64,000 nucleotides of DNA from Whitmania pigra (GCA_021613335.1 JAJTWR010000311.1:1263501-1327500); one strand, 5' to 3'; counted from the stretch's first letter, positions 1 through 10,979 are shown. The notes: generated from the sequence alone by a model not told the origin. Numbers and translations are program-made.

Positions 1-1
1 C

Positions 2-529
2 TTTGCGTTTCTTGAATATGAAACTCCTGAGGCTGCTTTTCTCTCGTTAGAATTGAATGGAAAGATGATATCAGGATACAGCATCAAAGTAGGGAGACCG
101 AGTAACATGCCACAGGCCCAGCCTGCAATCGACAAGATTATTGAAGAATCGAAAGCGTACAACAGGATCTACATAGCTGGTATTCATGAGAATTTAACTG
201 ATAGCGATATCGAACATCTTTTTAATGCATTTGGTGAAATCAAATCCTGCCAACTGGCTTCAGATCTTCTTAGGCCTGGTAGACACAAAGGATACGGTTA
301 CATTGAATATGAAAAGCCAGGGAGCGCGACTGATGCTGTGGATGCTATGAACCACTTTAATCTGGGAAGGAACTATCTCAGAATTGGCAAGGCAATCACA
401 CCACCCTCACACACTATTCCTCAGGTGACCGCGAACTCTCTGCCCATGGCGAGTGCCATTGCAGCCGCTGCCATAACAGCTCAGATCACTGAAATGGAGG
501 CTATTGGAGTTGTTCATTGTTCACGTTGA
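2..529 (+). pseudogene. PUF60-like: PUF60-like gene copy, 5' end outside window, frameshifted 3' end
   Basis: This is a partial copy of a PUF60 (poly(U)-binding splicing factor) derivative. The frame is already open at base 2, inside RRM1 (the RNP1 half, KGFAFLEY in the other copies). It runs through a complete RRM2 with RNP2 RIYIAGI and RNP1 KGYGYIEY, then an Ala-rich stretch (ASAIAAAAITAQ). The DNA is nearly identical to 12421-12948. Near base 510 extra bases (ttcattgttcacg against ttcccg at 12930) shift the frame, so the ORF ends in VVHCSR instead of the ETGPF..PRFSS tail of the intact copies. There is no RRM3/UHM. I call it a recently decayed copy, but the change is only at the extreme C terminus, so a functional product cannot be excluded if the 5' part outside the window is intact. 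Confidence 0.8.
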
Positions 530-912
530 GACTCGTCCATTTACGAACACTTACCCGACTGTTGTTATACCTAGGTTTTCATCCTAAAACAGCGGCGGTA
601 TTGTAATATAGATCCAAGTTGCTAAAACTTGTTGATCAATATTATTTCTTTTAAGTTATGAAAATGTAGGTAGATGAAACATAAACTTATTTGAAAAGAT
701 ATAGAAGTTGTTTGCATCAGCGGATGATCTAAAATATTAGTTATTTGTAATAAAATTATGTAGCTAACTTCTTTTTGAAACGATTAAATGTAAAAACTTG
801 TAATATCAATTACATTAGCGCATTTATCCATTAGATGAATCAAATTCATTTTGCCAACTTTTAACTTTTAATAAAAAAAAAAACTTTCCCATGAAGCTTC
901 CAAGCAAATATA
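530..912 (+). other. 3' UTR-like sequence of the PUF60-like copy
   Basis: This stretch aligns with the 3' flanks at 13001-13290 and 17913-18100: the phrases ccaagttgct, gatgaaacata and agcggatgatct are shared. It ends in taataaaaaaaaaaac near 868-883, which looks like a polyadenylation signal or an A-tract. No gene is seen in it. Confidence 0.6.
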
Positions 913-1510
913 CCGTATTTTCACGCATATTACACGCGCGTTATGTTCGATTTTACGTACCAAGCCTATTGCGTGCTATAATCGTATGCGTTCTATGCTA
1001 AATTAAATTTACATGAATTTGATTTCCGATCAACAAAAATAAAAAACTTAAAATATAGCACAGGCTTGATTATTTTGTAAAAACTATAGACAATATTTTA
1101 AATTTTAAATAGTTTATAATTGGTTGGGTTTTAATGCATTGCGTAAAGAACTTCCGATATATGCTTATAGATAAGCATATGGCAAAACTGTCACGTTAAT
1201 CATTGCATTGTCCAGCTCACGAATTTTTGTCAACTTGAATTTAACTGAAATTAATTGAAGACAACTATAGGAAACTTATAGGGTGTTATACTATTATGTA
1301 TTTTGAACTCTATTTTAGCATGATAATTAAATTAAAAATAAATTTAAATAAAATGTACAGCTATGTGATTAATTACTAAATATCTTTAGCAAAAAAATGG
1401 GTTTATCGGTGCATGTTATAATCGTTTGCGTGTTTTATAAGTGATTTTTTACACAAATTGGAAAAATTGCGTGTTATATTCGTCTGCATGTTAATTTTAT
1501 GAAAATACGG
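913..1510. mobile_element. Possible 598-bp MITE with CCGTATTTTCA terminal inverted repeats
   Basis: The left end reads TA-CCGTATTTTCA (from 911) and the right end TGAAAATACGG-TA (to 1512), an 11-bp perfect inverted repeat flanked by TA on both sides, as expected of TA-targeting DNA transposons. Inside, a motif close to GCGTGTTATAATCGT recurs three times (about 970, 1410 and 1465). There is no coding capacity. The TIR is short, so the call is tentative. Confidence 0.5.
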
Positions 1511-1859
1511 TAGTTATTGCAACATTTTAATTACTGAAACATTTTGGAAGATATAAATAACTCTTTTTCATCATTATTATATATCTCAGACTTTTTTCAA
1601 TTTGCGAATGTTTGGGTCGACACGCTGATATTTGCGTGTGAACTGCAAGTTTGAAATTATTTTTCGTAGGAGTTGTTGGAATCTCAAATTAACAATAAAA
1701 AGATATTTTCCGAGAAGTTTTTATTTGACGAATGTTTTCTCTTGCAATTAATATGATAATTGGCGACATTTTGTTATAAGAAAAAAAAATCGAAGAATAA
1801 AAATTCAAATGCTAATGGACTTATTGGAAAAACCGTTCCATTTTATTAATACTTTTCAG

Positions 1860-2135
1860 GAAGGACATTTTGAAGGAGAGATGGAAGGAGAGGAGGATGA
1901 GTTCTCTGATGATCAGGACATTCTCGACTTTACGATTTTCGTTGCCACTACGAGTTCGGAACACAAGGGAAGGCTGTTGAAAGTTCAGAAGGGGGCAGAA
2001 TATCAGTTGTTCGTCGATGGAGAATTCGTTCCTGAAAATCTTCCCGCGCAGGAATCAGAGTTTCCAAAAAGTCGTCCTCAGTTGGAGGGAGCTGCAGTGA
2101 AACGTTCTTTTAGTTTGGACGCAGAAGATGCGTGA
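1860..2135 (+). CDS. Candidate terminal coding exon, acidic protein of unknown function
   Basis: A good acceptor (tttattaatacttttcag) precedes an open frame of about 91 codons ending in TGA at 2133-2135. The product is strongly acidic at its start (EGEMEGEEDEFSDDQD), then mixed (FTIFVATTSSEHKGRLLKVQ), and ends AAVKRSFSLDAEDA. Base composition is clearly less AT-rich than the flanks, which argues for real coding sequence. It matches no family I know and is not the PUF60 UHM. Its upstream exons are not evident: the neighbouring copy at 2-529 could share a transcript, but I see no frame-compatible donor that proves it. A terminal exon of an unknown gene is the best reading; a fragment captured by the segmental duplication is the alternative. 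Confidence 0.4.
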   Translation, partial: EGHFEGEMEGEEDEFSDDQDILDFTIFVATTSSEHKGRLLKVQKGAEYQLFVDGEFVPENLPAQESEFPKSRPQLEGAAVKRSFSLDAEDA

Positions 2136-2239
2136 ATCGCAAGTCCCCTGAAACAGGATTGATAACTTGAAAACTAAATTTTTATATTTAATTAACTGTT
2201 ATAGTACTACTATTTGTCGTTATTACAGGGGTATTTGTT

Positions 2240-2960
2240 GTCCAGTTAATCACATTTATTAACCTTTTTGATTCATGCAATGTAAATTTATTCCCTCAAT
2301 AAATAGCTTGAATTAAAGACTCATTAATTTCATAAATGTGTTAGTGATTCAAAACATCTCATATATTGTCGTTTAATTATGTATTATTATAAACATACAA
2401 ATACATTTTCGTAAATATTAAACAATATTTCATAAATTTAAAAACTTTTGAAATTATATTAAATTTTTAATATGAAAGTAATATCCATCTTTTCACAACA
2501 AACTACAGAAAAGCCTTTATTGCATTAATCATGTTGCGTAACTGAATATTGTTAAAAATATTATTAATTTATTCGATGCAAACCTAGCTTGTATTTATGC
2601 AAAACGTTCTCATAAAAATTTGAACAAATTCAGTTAAAAGTTGCTATTGATGTGGAACTGTCAACAATCAAAGCTACAATGACAGAGCTGCCATTCACAA
2701 GCTGTCATCGTCAATATTGTTCATTGACAAAAGCAATATTTGAATTTTTGTTATTGGAAATTTATTTTGGACCCTATTAAAATTGAAATTAACTTGAAAT
2801 AAAAATTTATTTTTAAATTGAGCCGACCATCTTTAGTTAGAATGTTTTAAAATGTTTTATGCGTATTATATATGCATGTTGCAATCTATCCTAGCTTTTA
2901 ATATTGCGGACAATTTTGTTGCTTAGCATATTTTGTATGAACGCATTAAGGGATGTAACT
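2240..2960. repeat. Segmental-duplication block X, copy 1 (3' flank of PUF60-like units)
   Basis: This stretch is homologous to 4100-4545 and 18512-19160. Shared phrases include gtcgtttaattatgtatta, aaaacttttgaaatta, gtttgtactt-like and aagggatgtaactgat. It includes an old 3' UTR-like piece (tccctcaataaatagcttg). No ORF. Confidence 0.75.
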
Positions 2961-2964
2961 GATG

Positions 2965-3070
2965 TCCTTGCGATAATAATACTTCTTCACAATTGAAGTC
3001 TTTTAAAATTCTGTTCAAGTTTGCATCAGGACAAAAAAAACGAAATTATGATAACATTAATAACAATTAC
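2965..3070. repeat. Segmental-duplication block Y, copy 1
   Basis: The segment with cttcacaattgaagtctttt and the following gcatcaggacaaaa recurs at 5405-5500 with a few substitutions. The core contains the inverted repeat CTTCACAATTGAAG. No coding sequence. Confidence 0.7.
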
Positions 3071-3129
3071 AACTACTAATAAATCAATTATAGTAATGGT
3101 TAAATTATTAATAGTTATTATAACGTATG

Positions 3130-3862
3130 TTAAACCAAAATTATACTATACTAATTATTGAAAAATTATAGATTAATATTTATGTTAAATTTTGCTCAAG
3201 TTGTTAAAGATGTTGCAGAGGAATTCAAAAATATTGGAAAGTTTCGAGCCATGAAGCAACATCAACAAAATAAACGAGTGAAAGCGTGGAGAAAGTGTCA
3301 TCCAGAAATAAATGGATGTATATTGAATATAAAAATTTTTATAAATTAAGCATTTTGGATTAGTGACAATTATCCATCAATTGTAATTCCCTATTGCTTG
3401 TTCAATAAAAATATCAAGACAAATAATTAAATATATTTAGACAGTATATTTACAGTGAATTGAATCTATTTGTCTTCGACAAAAAAACATAAAATCATTC
3501 TTTATTTTCTGTACTTTTTATCAATTTGCTGGCGTCGAATTAATTTTTTTGCTTTTGTCCCGTATGTAATTTCCAAATTAACAATTATTTGCCATGTTAT
3601 AAAAATATTATGTTAACATGATGAGTAATATCTTATTAGTATTTCCATTTAATTTTTAAATGTTATTAGCTTTTATCATTATTATTAAAATTTTATCAAC
3701 TAGATCAATTTTATAATTTTAATGCTTATAATATTCACGGTCTTTATTTTGCATCTCAAAGGGTTGTTTTTGAAAATAATTTGCAACAGATCTCACAAAA
3801 AGAATAAACTTTAAAAAATATCAAAGCTATTGAAGCAAACTTTTCAAACGAAGGCATTTAAA
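3130..3862. repeat. 5' flank of the PUF60-like unit (block Z) with a small ORF
   Basis: Two sub-blocks are shared with other places. Bases 3185-3275 (gttgcagaggaattcaaaaa and so on) recur at 5655-5745 and 14570-14645. Bases 3295-3800 (aaataaatggatg, ctggcgtcgaattaattttt) recur at 11400-11880 and 16390-16870. A 55-codon ATG ORF at 3182-3349 (starts MLNFAQVVKD) lies in the first sub-block, but its frame is not kept in the other copies, so it is unlikely to be a gene. Confidence 0.7.
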
Positions 3863-4123
3863 ATGAGTCAACCTCAGGAAACCACAGAATTAGAAAGACA
3901 GCAAGTTTTGGCTTTAATGTGCAATATTTACGTAGGATGCATCAACATCAACATCAACGAAGAGGCACTTAGACAGACATTCCTCCCATTTGGTCCAATA
4001 AAGAGCATGACAATGCCTTACGATTCTGTTAACAATCACCACAAAGGCTTTGCGTTTCTTGAATATGAAACTCCTGAGGCTGCTTTTCTCTCGTTAGAAT
4101 TATGTATTATAACAAACATGTAA
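3863..4123 (+). pseudogene. PUF60-like: PUF60-like copy truncated in RRM1
   Basis: The ATG at 3863 (MSQPQETTELERQQVLALMC) begins the short-N-terminus version of the gene. RRM1 is open with RNP2 NIYVGCI (RIYIGSI elsewhere) and RNP1 KGFAFLEY. At 4099, after LSLEL, the homology to the gene stops and continues directly in block X (tgtattataacaaacatg), which elsewhere lies well downstream of the gene. RRM2 is therefore deleted and six unrelated codons end the ORF. The junction looks like a deletion or recombination between gene and 3' flank. Confidence 0.8.
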
Positions 4124-4740
4124 GTATATTTTCAAAACTATACTTCAAACATTTAAAAACTTTTGAAATTAATTTAAATTTTTAATATGAAAGTAAAATC
4201 CATATTTTCATAACAAATTATAGAAAAGCGCATTTTGCATTAATCATGTTTCTTAACTAAACAATGTTAAAAATATTATTAATTTATTTTATGCAAACCT
4301 GGTTTGTACTTATACGAAACTTTCTCATAAAAATTTGAACAAATTTGGTTAAAAGTTGCTATTTATATGGATCTGTCAACTATCAAAGCTATGATGACAG
4401 AGCTGCCATTCACAAGCTATCATCGTAAATATTGTTCATTGACAAAAACAATATTTGAATTTTTGTTATTGGACAAGTTTGTTGCTTAGCATATTTTATA
4501 TGAACGCATTAAGGGATGTAACTGATACAAATCTAACCGACTAACACATGTAGTATGCCATCACTTTATAAAATGTCTGTCATTTAAAAATTATTTATTA
4601 TTCAGCACTTTAAAAAAATAAAAGTTTAAATGATCGAATAATTTTATCTTAATTAAAACGCTTTAAAGTTAATTGCAAGATTTCCAAATACTGCTTTTGA
4701 GGAAATATGTAATATAACGTAATATTTAATGTATTTACTG
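4100..4740. repeat. Segmental-duplication block X, copy 2
   Basis: The sequence aligns with 18627-19330, very closely at first (tgtattataacaaacatg, atacttcaaacatttaaaaa), and more distantly with 2380-2960. It joins the truncated RRM1 at 4099. No ORF. Confidence 0.75.
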
Positions 4741-5404
4741 TAGCATACATAATAAAACAATTATGCAATTAATGTTGTATCTTGTTAATAAAACGGATAG
4801 TAAAATTAATTAATAACAAAAATATGATCATTGTAATAAGAATACTATTCTTTACGTTTTATTAATTAAAATAATATATTTTATTATAAATTATATTTTT
4901 AGTTTTGGATTGCCTGTTATAAACTTTATTATGAAAAAATGTTGGAATCCAATGCTCAATCATTAAATAAAATCTTAAAGAGTTTAGAAATTCTTCCAAT
5001 AAAAATAAAGAAACATTATTGCATTCTGTAACATCATTCAGTATAAAATTAATTTTTCACAAACAATGAATAATAATAGATTAATATAAGCTACAGTTGT
5101 CATGTTCAGTCCGTTACAAAAACCTATAGTGAACGAACCAACATCTGATGCCAAAAGTCTGGTGCTTGAACTTGGTTGGTAAAAAAGTCATTCTGACGAT
5201 GAACAAGGAAACCAAACAGGTCCAATCTGACGGAAAACCAGTCCCAACATTCGTGAGTTTTTCAAACTTTGCAACTGCTCTACAAATTATTAAAAGTATA
5301 AAATAAAATATTGGTTGAAATACAACATATTCCATTAATTATTTAAAATATATATAATTCGAGATAATGCATTTTGTTTTGGAATATGTTTTGTTTCAGT
5401 GCAT
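4741..5404. other. AT-rich spacer, no gene recognised
   Basis: The stretch is very AT-rich except for 5105-5275, where a short less AT-rich patch (around ggtccaatctgacgg) has no convincing frame. I see no motif of a known transposase or gene in it. Confidence 0.5.
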
Positions 5405-5750
5405 TGCGATATTAATACATCTTCACAATTGAAGTCTTTTAAAATTCTATTCACGTTTGTATCAGGGCAAAACACAACGAAATTATGATAATATTAATAA
5501 CAATTAATATTGATAACAAATATAACTATTAATGTATCAATTGTAATAATATTGATATAAATATTAATAGTTATTATAATATATTCCAAACTATAAAATT
5601 AAACTACAATATTTATGGAATAATTATAAAATAATTTCCATATTAAATGCTGCTTAGTAGATATTGTTGCAGAGGAATTAGCATATTAGTCGTTTCGAAT
5701 GAATTCAAAATTATTGTAAAGTTTCGCGTCATTGAAGCAAACATGAAATA
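5405..5750. repeat. Blocks Y and Z, second copies
   Basis: 5405-5500 repeats 2965-3060 and 5650-5745 repeats 3185-3275. The Z copy is interrupted by about 25 extra bases (ttagcatattagtcgtttcg). This marks an older, partly deleted unit of the PUF60-like duplication. Confidence 0.65.
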
Positions 5751-5754
5751 AAAC

Positions 5755-6125
5755 CCTCAACAGCATGGACAGTCTGAAGAAATTGCACTGGTTGCCAATC
5801 CATAGTCGTATCACTTTCAAAATTGCCTTCATGACATATCACACTCTAACAACATCCACCCACCTTATCTCCATCACCTACTAGATCGCTCCAAGCACCT
5901 GACCTTCGCTCATCGTCAGCCACTCAACTTCACCAACCGGTACATAGAACATCCCTCCCAAACAGAGGCTTTACGTACGCCTCTCCAGCTGTCTGAAACA
6001 GACTCCCTCCCACCGTCAGAGCCCAGCCATCCCTGGAGCTCTTCAAGCGCCACCTGAAGACCCACCTCTTCAGGACTTCATGGGACAGCGAAGATACTCG
6101 CTCCTCTCATGCTAAGCACTTATTA
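5755..6125 (+). mobile_element. 3' end of a CR1/L2-type LINE
   Basis: Broken frames on the plus strand read LHWLPIHSRITFKIAF, then a PPYL..LLDRS-like stretch and a final LKTHLF. This order is the hallmark of the extreme C terminus of CR1/L2-superfamily reverse transcriptases. The fragment is 5'-truncated and frameshifted, and it runs straight into the ATT microsatellite, as such LINE tails often do. Confidence 0.7.
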
Positions 6126-6155
6126 TGGAGGATTAGGATTATTATTAGTATTATT

Positions 6156-6192
<37 letters not shown>

Positions 6193-6278
6193 GGATTATT
6201 ATTATTATTATTATTCTTATTATTATTATTATTATTATTAGGATTATTATTATTATTATGATTATTATTATTATTATG

Positions 6279-6335
<57 letters not shown>

Positions 6336-6349
6336 TATTATTATTATTA

Positions 6350-6419
<70 letters not shown>

Positions 6420-6425
6420 TTTATT
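6126..6425. repeat. (ATT)n microsatellite, 3' side of the RLE LINE
   Basis: About 300 bp of TTA/ATT units, with occasional GGATT interruptions at its left end. Read on the element's own (minus) strand it is (TAA)n and directly abuts the 3' end of the LINE. A matching tract lies at the other end (11138-11240). Confidence 0.95.
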
Positions 6426-6581
6426 AATTCAACACAACCGCAACGGTCGGAAAGTCAATGACGCCAGGTCTCAACAAGAGTCCACAGGCAACAAAACTAG
6501 CATGCATGTCATCTTAAATCCTAAAAATAAAGTCGAAACAAAACAAAACAAAAATTCTGTCGTTCTTGTTTAACTGAAATG

Positions 6582-8279
6582 TCATCCCAGAATCTTTCTG
6601 AGTATATGGGCAGTTCCATTCAATGCAATCTTTTGTATTTCATATTGGTTCGGCCTTCCTGGGATCTGCTCCAGCTCTTTCCTGTAGTTTTCTGGAATTG
6701 TTCCTAATGCTCCCACGATGACTGGTATTGTTTTGACTTCAACTTTCCACATTCTACTGACTTCAATTTGTAAATCTTTATATTTAAGAATTTTTTCATT
6801 TAATTTTTTTATAACATTTTGGTCGTCAGGTATGGAAATTTCAATCAACAGGCAACAATTTTCCTTTCTATCCAAAAATATGATGTCCGGTCTGTTAGCA
6901 AGTACTGTTCTGTCCGTTAGTACACCTTGGTCCCACATAAGAGTGACGTCATCGATACTCACCACAGGATCAGGCTTATGTAAATAATATTTCTCAACTA
7001 CTGGGACATCGAAACTTTTACATATTTTCCAATGGATGTACGCAGCAACTTTATTGTGTCTTTCAGTATATTCTGTTGGAGCAAGCATCTGGCATCCTGC
7101 AATTACGTGTCCTATGTGTTCCTCTGCTCTGTGGCACAATCTGCACAAGCTGCTCACATCTTGCTTCAATATGTGTTTTTGGTAATATCTTGTTTTCAAG
7201 GCCTGATCCTGCGCCGCTATGATTAAACTCTCAGTCTCCCCTTTCAATCCACTACGGTTGAGCCATGAAACTGTCAGTTCTTTACTAATTCCTATCTTTT
7301 CCACATTCCTCAGAAACTGTCCGTGCAGGGGTTTTCTTTTTATTTCTTCCAACTTTTCTACTTGCATCCTTTTTGTTAATTCATCGGTCATTTTCATTCC
7401 AACGTTCTTCTTCAGCGCGTATTTATTTTGAATTTTGCTTGATTCTTTCAAGATTGAGTATTTTTTCTTGAGACTGTCGTTCAGTTTTACTATTTGGATT
7501 AACCCAATGTTTTGTGATTCGATATATTCTGACAGACCCAATATAGCCTGTTGATATACTGACCAAATCTCAAGTAACCCTCTACCACCATTCTTTCTTT
7601 TAATGTACAACCTCTGCACATCACCTCTCGGGTGGTGCATTCCATTTATTGTTAGAATCTTTCTTGTCTTTCTGTCAATTTTATCTATTTCTGATTTTAA
7701 CCATTCGATTATTCCGAAGCCGTAAGTGAGAACTGGCACTGCCAAACTGTTAATGGCCATGATTTTGTTCCTTGCGTTGAGTTCGGTTGCCAATATTTTC
7801 CTTATTCGTCGGTAATATTCTTTTTTTACAATTTCTTTCATGACTTTGTTGTTTACACCACCTTTCTCTTCCATGCCAAGATATTTGTAAAGTTCATCTG
7901 CATCTAGTGATCTAATTTTTTTTCCTTGAATGATCTTTCCTTTCTTTATCGCGACTGTAGCGCATTTTTCTAATCCGAATTCCATTTGAATATCTTTGCT
8001 AAATTTTTCAACAATTCTCAAATTTGTTTTCATATGTTCTTCATTTGTAGCAAATAACTTCAAATCGTCCATATACAGCAAATGGCTTAGCTCCTGTTCG
8101 TGAATTATATAACCTTTACCATTTTTCCTCAGAGCATTGGATAATGGTATCAATGCCATGCAGAATAGTAAGGGTGACAAAGAGTCTCCTTGAAATATTC
8201 CTCGTTTGATAAGGATGATTCCAGTTTTTATGCATCCATCTCCACTCGTTAGCATCATTGTAGTTTTCCATTTAAGCAT
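6582..8279 (-). pseudogene. LINE ORF2, C-terminal part: RT catalytic motif, zinc knuckle, RLE endonuclease
   Basis: A 565-codon open frame. Near its start GIFQGDSLSPLLFCMAL is the RT motif around the fingers/palm, followed by the catalytic YMDD (residues about 69-72). Past the middle, the thumb and linker lead to CRLCHRAEEHIGHVIAGC, a C-x2-C-x8-H-x4-C knuckle. Then comes the endonuclease core RPD followed 14 residues later by E (LLIEISIP) and a K-rich KILKYKDL helix. This is the R2/R4 restriction-like endonuclease that nicks the target for primed reverse transcription. The reading is intact here; breaks lie upstream at 8340-8280. Confidence 0.9.
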
Positions 8280-8339
8280 TGAGCACTCAATGAAATCTCT
8301 GATAACTTTGTTAACTTTGAATGTTTTCAGTTTGCTTAA

Positions 8340-9326
8340 TCAATGAGTGGGGGATGCTGTCGAAGCCTTTTTGTAGTCTATCCAAGCAACGTACAGATCT
8401 TTTTTGAATTTCTTTGCATGTTGCATCACCATCTGACTAATAAGTAACTGATCTTTGCATCCTCTACTTTTCTTTCTACATCCTTTCTGTTCTTCTGGTA
8501 GGATGTTGTTTGTATGAAGATAGGAATAAATCCTTTCCGACATCAATGATGTCAAAATTTTGTACATTACTGGTAAACATGTTATCGGCCTGTAATTCTT
8601 CGGTTGCAAAGTATCCTTTGATTTTGGCAGCAAATAAGTAATGCCTTTTGTCAGCCATTCAGGTATATTAATTGGATTTTTCATTATTTCATTATAACCA
8701 GAGATCAATTGGCCATGAAGTGACACCAAATATTTTAACCAAAAGTTGTGTATCTTATCTAATCCAGGAGACTTCCAATTCTGTAGGAATTTAATTGTTG
8801 TTTTAAGTTCTTTCTCTTCAAATTCTCTCCATTCATCATTCTTCAAATTTGCATGAGCTATTTCTTCTTCTTGAATCCATTCTGCTTGATAATTGTGTCT
8901 TACTTCTTCTTCGAGTATTTTTTTCCAAAATTGTTCCACCTCACTGGGGTCTGGCTTTTGTGTTACTTCAATCTGTTCCTTATTGATTTCTCTGTAAAAT
9001 TTTTTCTGATCATCTATGAACAGTTTGTTTTGTTGAAATTGGGCACTGCGTTTACTGTATCTTCTTAATCTTTGTGCCTTGGCTTGCAATTTCATTCTTA
9101 CATTATTTTCAATTTCGTCAATTTGTTTCAGGCTCATATCCGATTTCTCACATATGGCCATCATCTTGTTTAGGACTTTTTGGCTGGCGTTCCCTTTTTT
9201 GAATTGCTTTATTGTGGCCATTTCTTTTCTGTACTTGTTTATGATTTTATTTAGTCTGATTTTCCAATTTGGTATTTCGGATCGATATCCATCATTTTTA
9301 GTTTCATGTCTCTCTCCTGCGATCAC
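8340..9326 (-). pseudogene. LINE ORF2, middle part: N-terminal reverse transcriptase
   Basis: About 328 codons. After a basic linker it carries the RT entry motifs: NWKSPGLDKIHNFWLK (residues about 188-203), LLPKSKDTLQPKNYRPITC and EEQKGCRKKSRGCKDQ. It ends inside RT motif A: after AWIDYKKA one base is out of register and the expected F-D-S-x-P-H signature lies in the next frame. A second single-base shift about 40 bp further on (near 8330) is needed to reach the following ORF. Without both corrections no active polymerase is made. Confidence 0.85.
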
Positions 9327-10074
9327 AGCCGCCTGTCGCGTAAATCCATAAGTTGATCTGAGTTAGATCCAACGAGATGTTCTTGGTAATATTACTTAGT
9401 GCCTTATTCGCAAATTCTATCTCCTTGGAAACAAGTTTTATATTTTTTATTTTATTTAACGTCTTCCTTTCCTCAAACTTGCAACATCTCGCTTCATTGA
9501 ATTTCACAAGGATTTTCCTCTCCATGTTTTTGATGTCTTCTGCTTCCGTCTTTTCCTTCTCTGAGATGTTGATAGGTTGGTTCATAGCATGTGATACCAA
9601 TGGTCTGTGGTAGGCATGATCACCATCAATACATTGATATCTTTCAATTCTGTATGCTACATCTGCTTCTATTTGCTCAATTTCAATTGCTGTGAGTTTA
9701 TTTTCTTTAATTATAAATCTTCTTTGATTACTCAAATTGTTTGGGTTCATTCCGGGGAAAATTTCTGGATTCCTGTCTCTCCACACATTATACGTGCTCA
9801 CAGTTATTCCATCATTGCCTGCAGCTTTTGCGTAACAATAAGCCCAAATAACTTCCTTGTATTGTTCTTTAGTCCAGTTGTGTCTTTGTTTACTTTGAGT
9901 TGGGGTCGTATTTGTCTCACCATCCTTAGGTTTCAATCTATAACATTGTTTATTTTCCCTTTTGATTATTAAATCCTGTTTGTTAGGTTGGTCTTTTGAA
10001 TGCTCTATTGCTGTATTTTGCTTAACTTTCACTATTCTGTTCTCAGTTTCTTTACTTGACTCTTTCAGAATTAA
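9304..10074 (-). pseudogene. LINE ORF2, N-terminal part with Myb-like domain
   Basis: The open frame begins after a stop near 10075 and overlaps the last codons of ORF1 in the -1 frame. RHNWTKEQYKEVIWAYCYAK with later tryptophan VWRDRNPEIFP resembles the Myb-type DNA-binding segment found before the RT in RLE LINEs. No ATG lies between the upstream stop and this domain; the first Met is within it (GMNPNN). The frame is lost near 9340 by one base, and the next ORF (from 9326) continues the protein. Confidence 0.75.
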
Positions 10075-10979
10075 AAATTCTTTCTCCTAACCAGGACCAC
10101 ATGGAATGATCCCGGCTCACCTCTTATCTTGTATACAAATTTTTCCTTTTCTCCAATTTTTTCTTTCTCCTCTTTAGCTTTTTTTAACAGATTTTTGCAG
10201 TGCTCTCTGTCTAGCTTGGACAGGTCATGATTCACAATCAATGATTTGAATTTTATTTCATTCTTCAGTTTGTAGCAGCTCTCTAATATTAAATTTTTTG
10301 TCATCAGACTGTAGAATTTTACTATCAATGGCCGACACTTCTTTGGGTCTTCAATCTGTTTTCTTCCCATTCTGACAAAACTGGAGACATCTTTCTGAAA
10401 CTCAAATTCTAATCCAAAGAATTTCATCAATTCAGTCAGAAATTCTTTATCTTTCATCTTGGTATCTTTCTCATCTTCTGGCAGATTGTAGAAAACAAGA
10501 TTGTTCCTTCTTAAATTTCTATCTAAATTAACGTTCAAGCTAGCGCTTGTATCCACAACTGTCTTTTGTGCACATTTTACGTTTTCGACAAGATCGACGT
10601 TGTTTTTGAACAAATCCGACCACTGCCTTTTCATTTCTGTGGAACTTGTATCTGTGAAAGTTGTTTCCTTCAAGCTGTCTTTCAAAATAGCAAATTCTTC
10701 ACTCAGTTTGTCCAGCTGTGTCTTCCAGTCATTTTTCATCTCATTCATCTGGTTTGCAAACATCATGTCTTTCTCTTTGTGTTCTGTCAGAACAGTACGA
10801 ATATCTTTAATATCTTTGAGAATTATTTCCGTGTTTTCCTCCACTTTTAATGGGTTGAGAAGTCTTCTAATTACTTCAGCATTTTCTTTACAACATTTAT
10901 CACATAAATGAAGTCCCATTTTAGCAGCATTTTCAAATTCAATCTTGGTTTCTTTTCGAGTCCGGAGTCCTTCGGCCAT
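10071..10979 (-). CDS. LINE ORF1, coiled-coil nucleic-acid-binding protein
   Basis: The first ATG is at 10979 (MAEGLRTRKET), giving about 302 codons, uninterrupted. An N-terminal CDKCC cysteine cluster (residues about 26-30) is followed by a long charged, heptad-like region (about 45-130). Then comes RRNNLVFYNLPEDE, the start of the RRM-like fold of L1-type ORF1 proteins, and a C-terminal segment rich in K/E. ORF1 proteins of LINEs coat the element RNA. A separate ORF1 is not usual for R4/Dong elements, which are generally described as single-ORF, so this is a point to check. It ends one frame away from ORF2 with a short overlap. Confidence 0.75.
   Translation of the reverse strand: MAEGLRTRKETKIEFENAAKMGLHLCDKCCKENAEVIRRLLNPLKVEENTEIILKDIKDIRTVLTEHKEKDMMFANQMNEMKNDWKTQLDKLSEEFAILKDSLKETTFTDTSSTEMKRQWSDLFKNNVDLVENVKCAQKTVVDTSASLNVNLDRNLRRNNLVFYNLPEDEKDTKMKDKEFLTELMKFFGLEFEFQKDVSSFVRMGRKQIEDPKKCRPLIVKFYSLMTKNLILESCYKLKNEIKFKSLIVNHDLSKLDREHCKNLLKKAKEEKEKIGEKEKFVYKIRGEPGSFHVVLVRRKNF

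Noticed and set aside
6258..6461. Poly-Ile/Tyr ORF
   Set aside because: Pure product of the (ATT)n tract.
10501..10911. Plus-strand Phe/Leu-rich ORFs over the LINE
   Set aside because: Antisense shadows of ORF1; the minus frame carries the protein-like composition and continuity.
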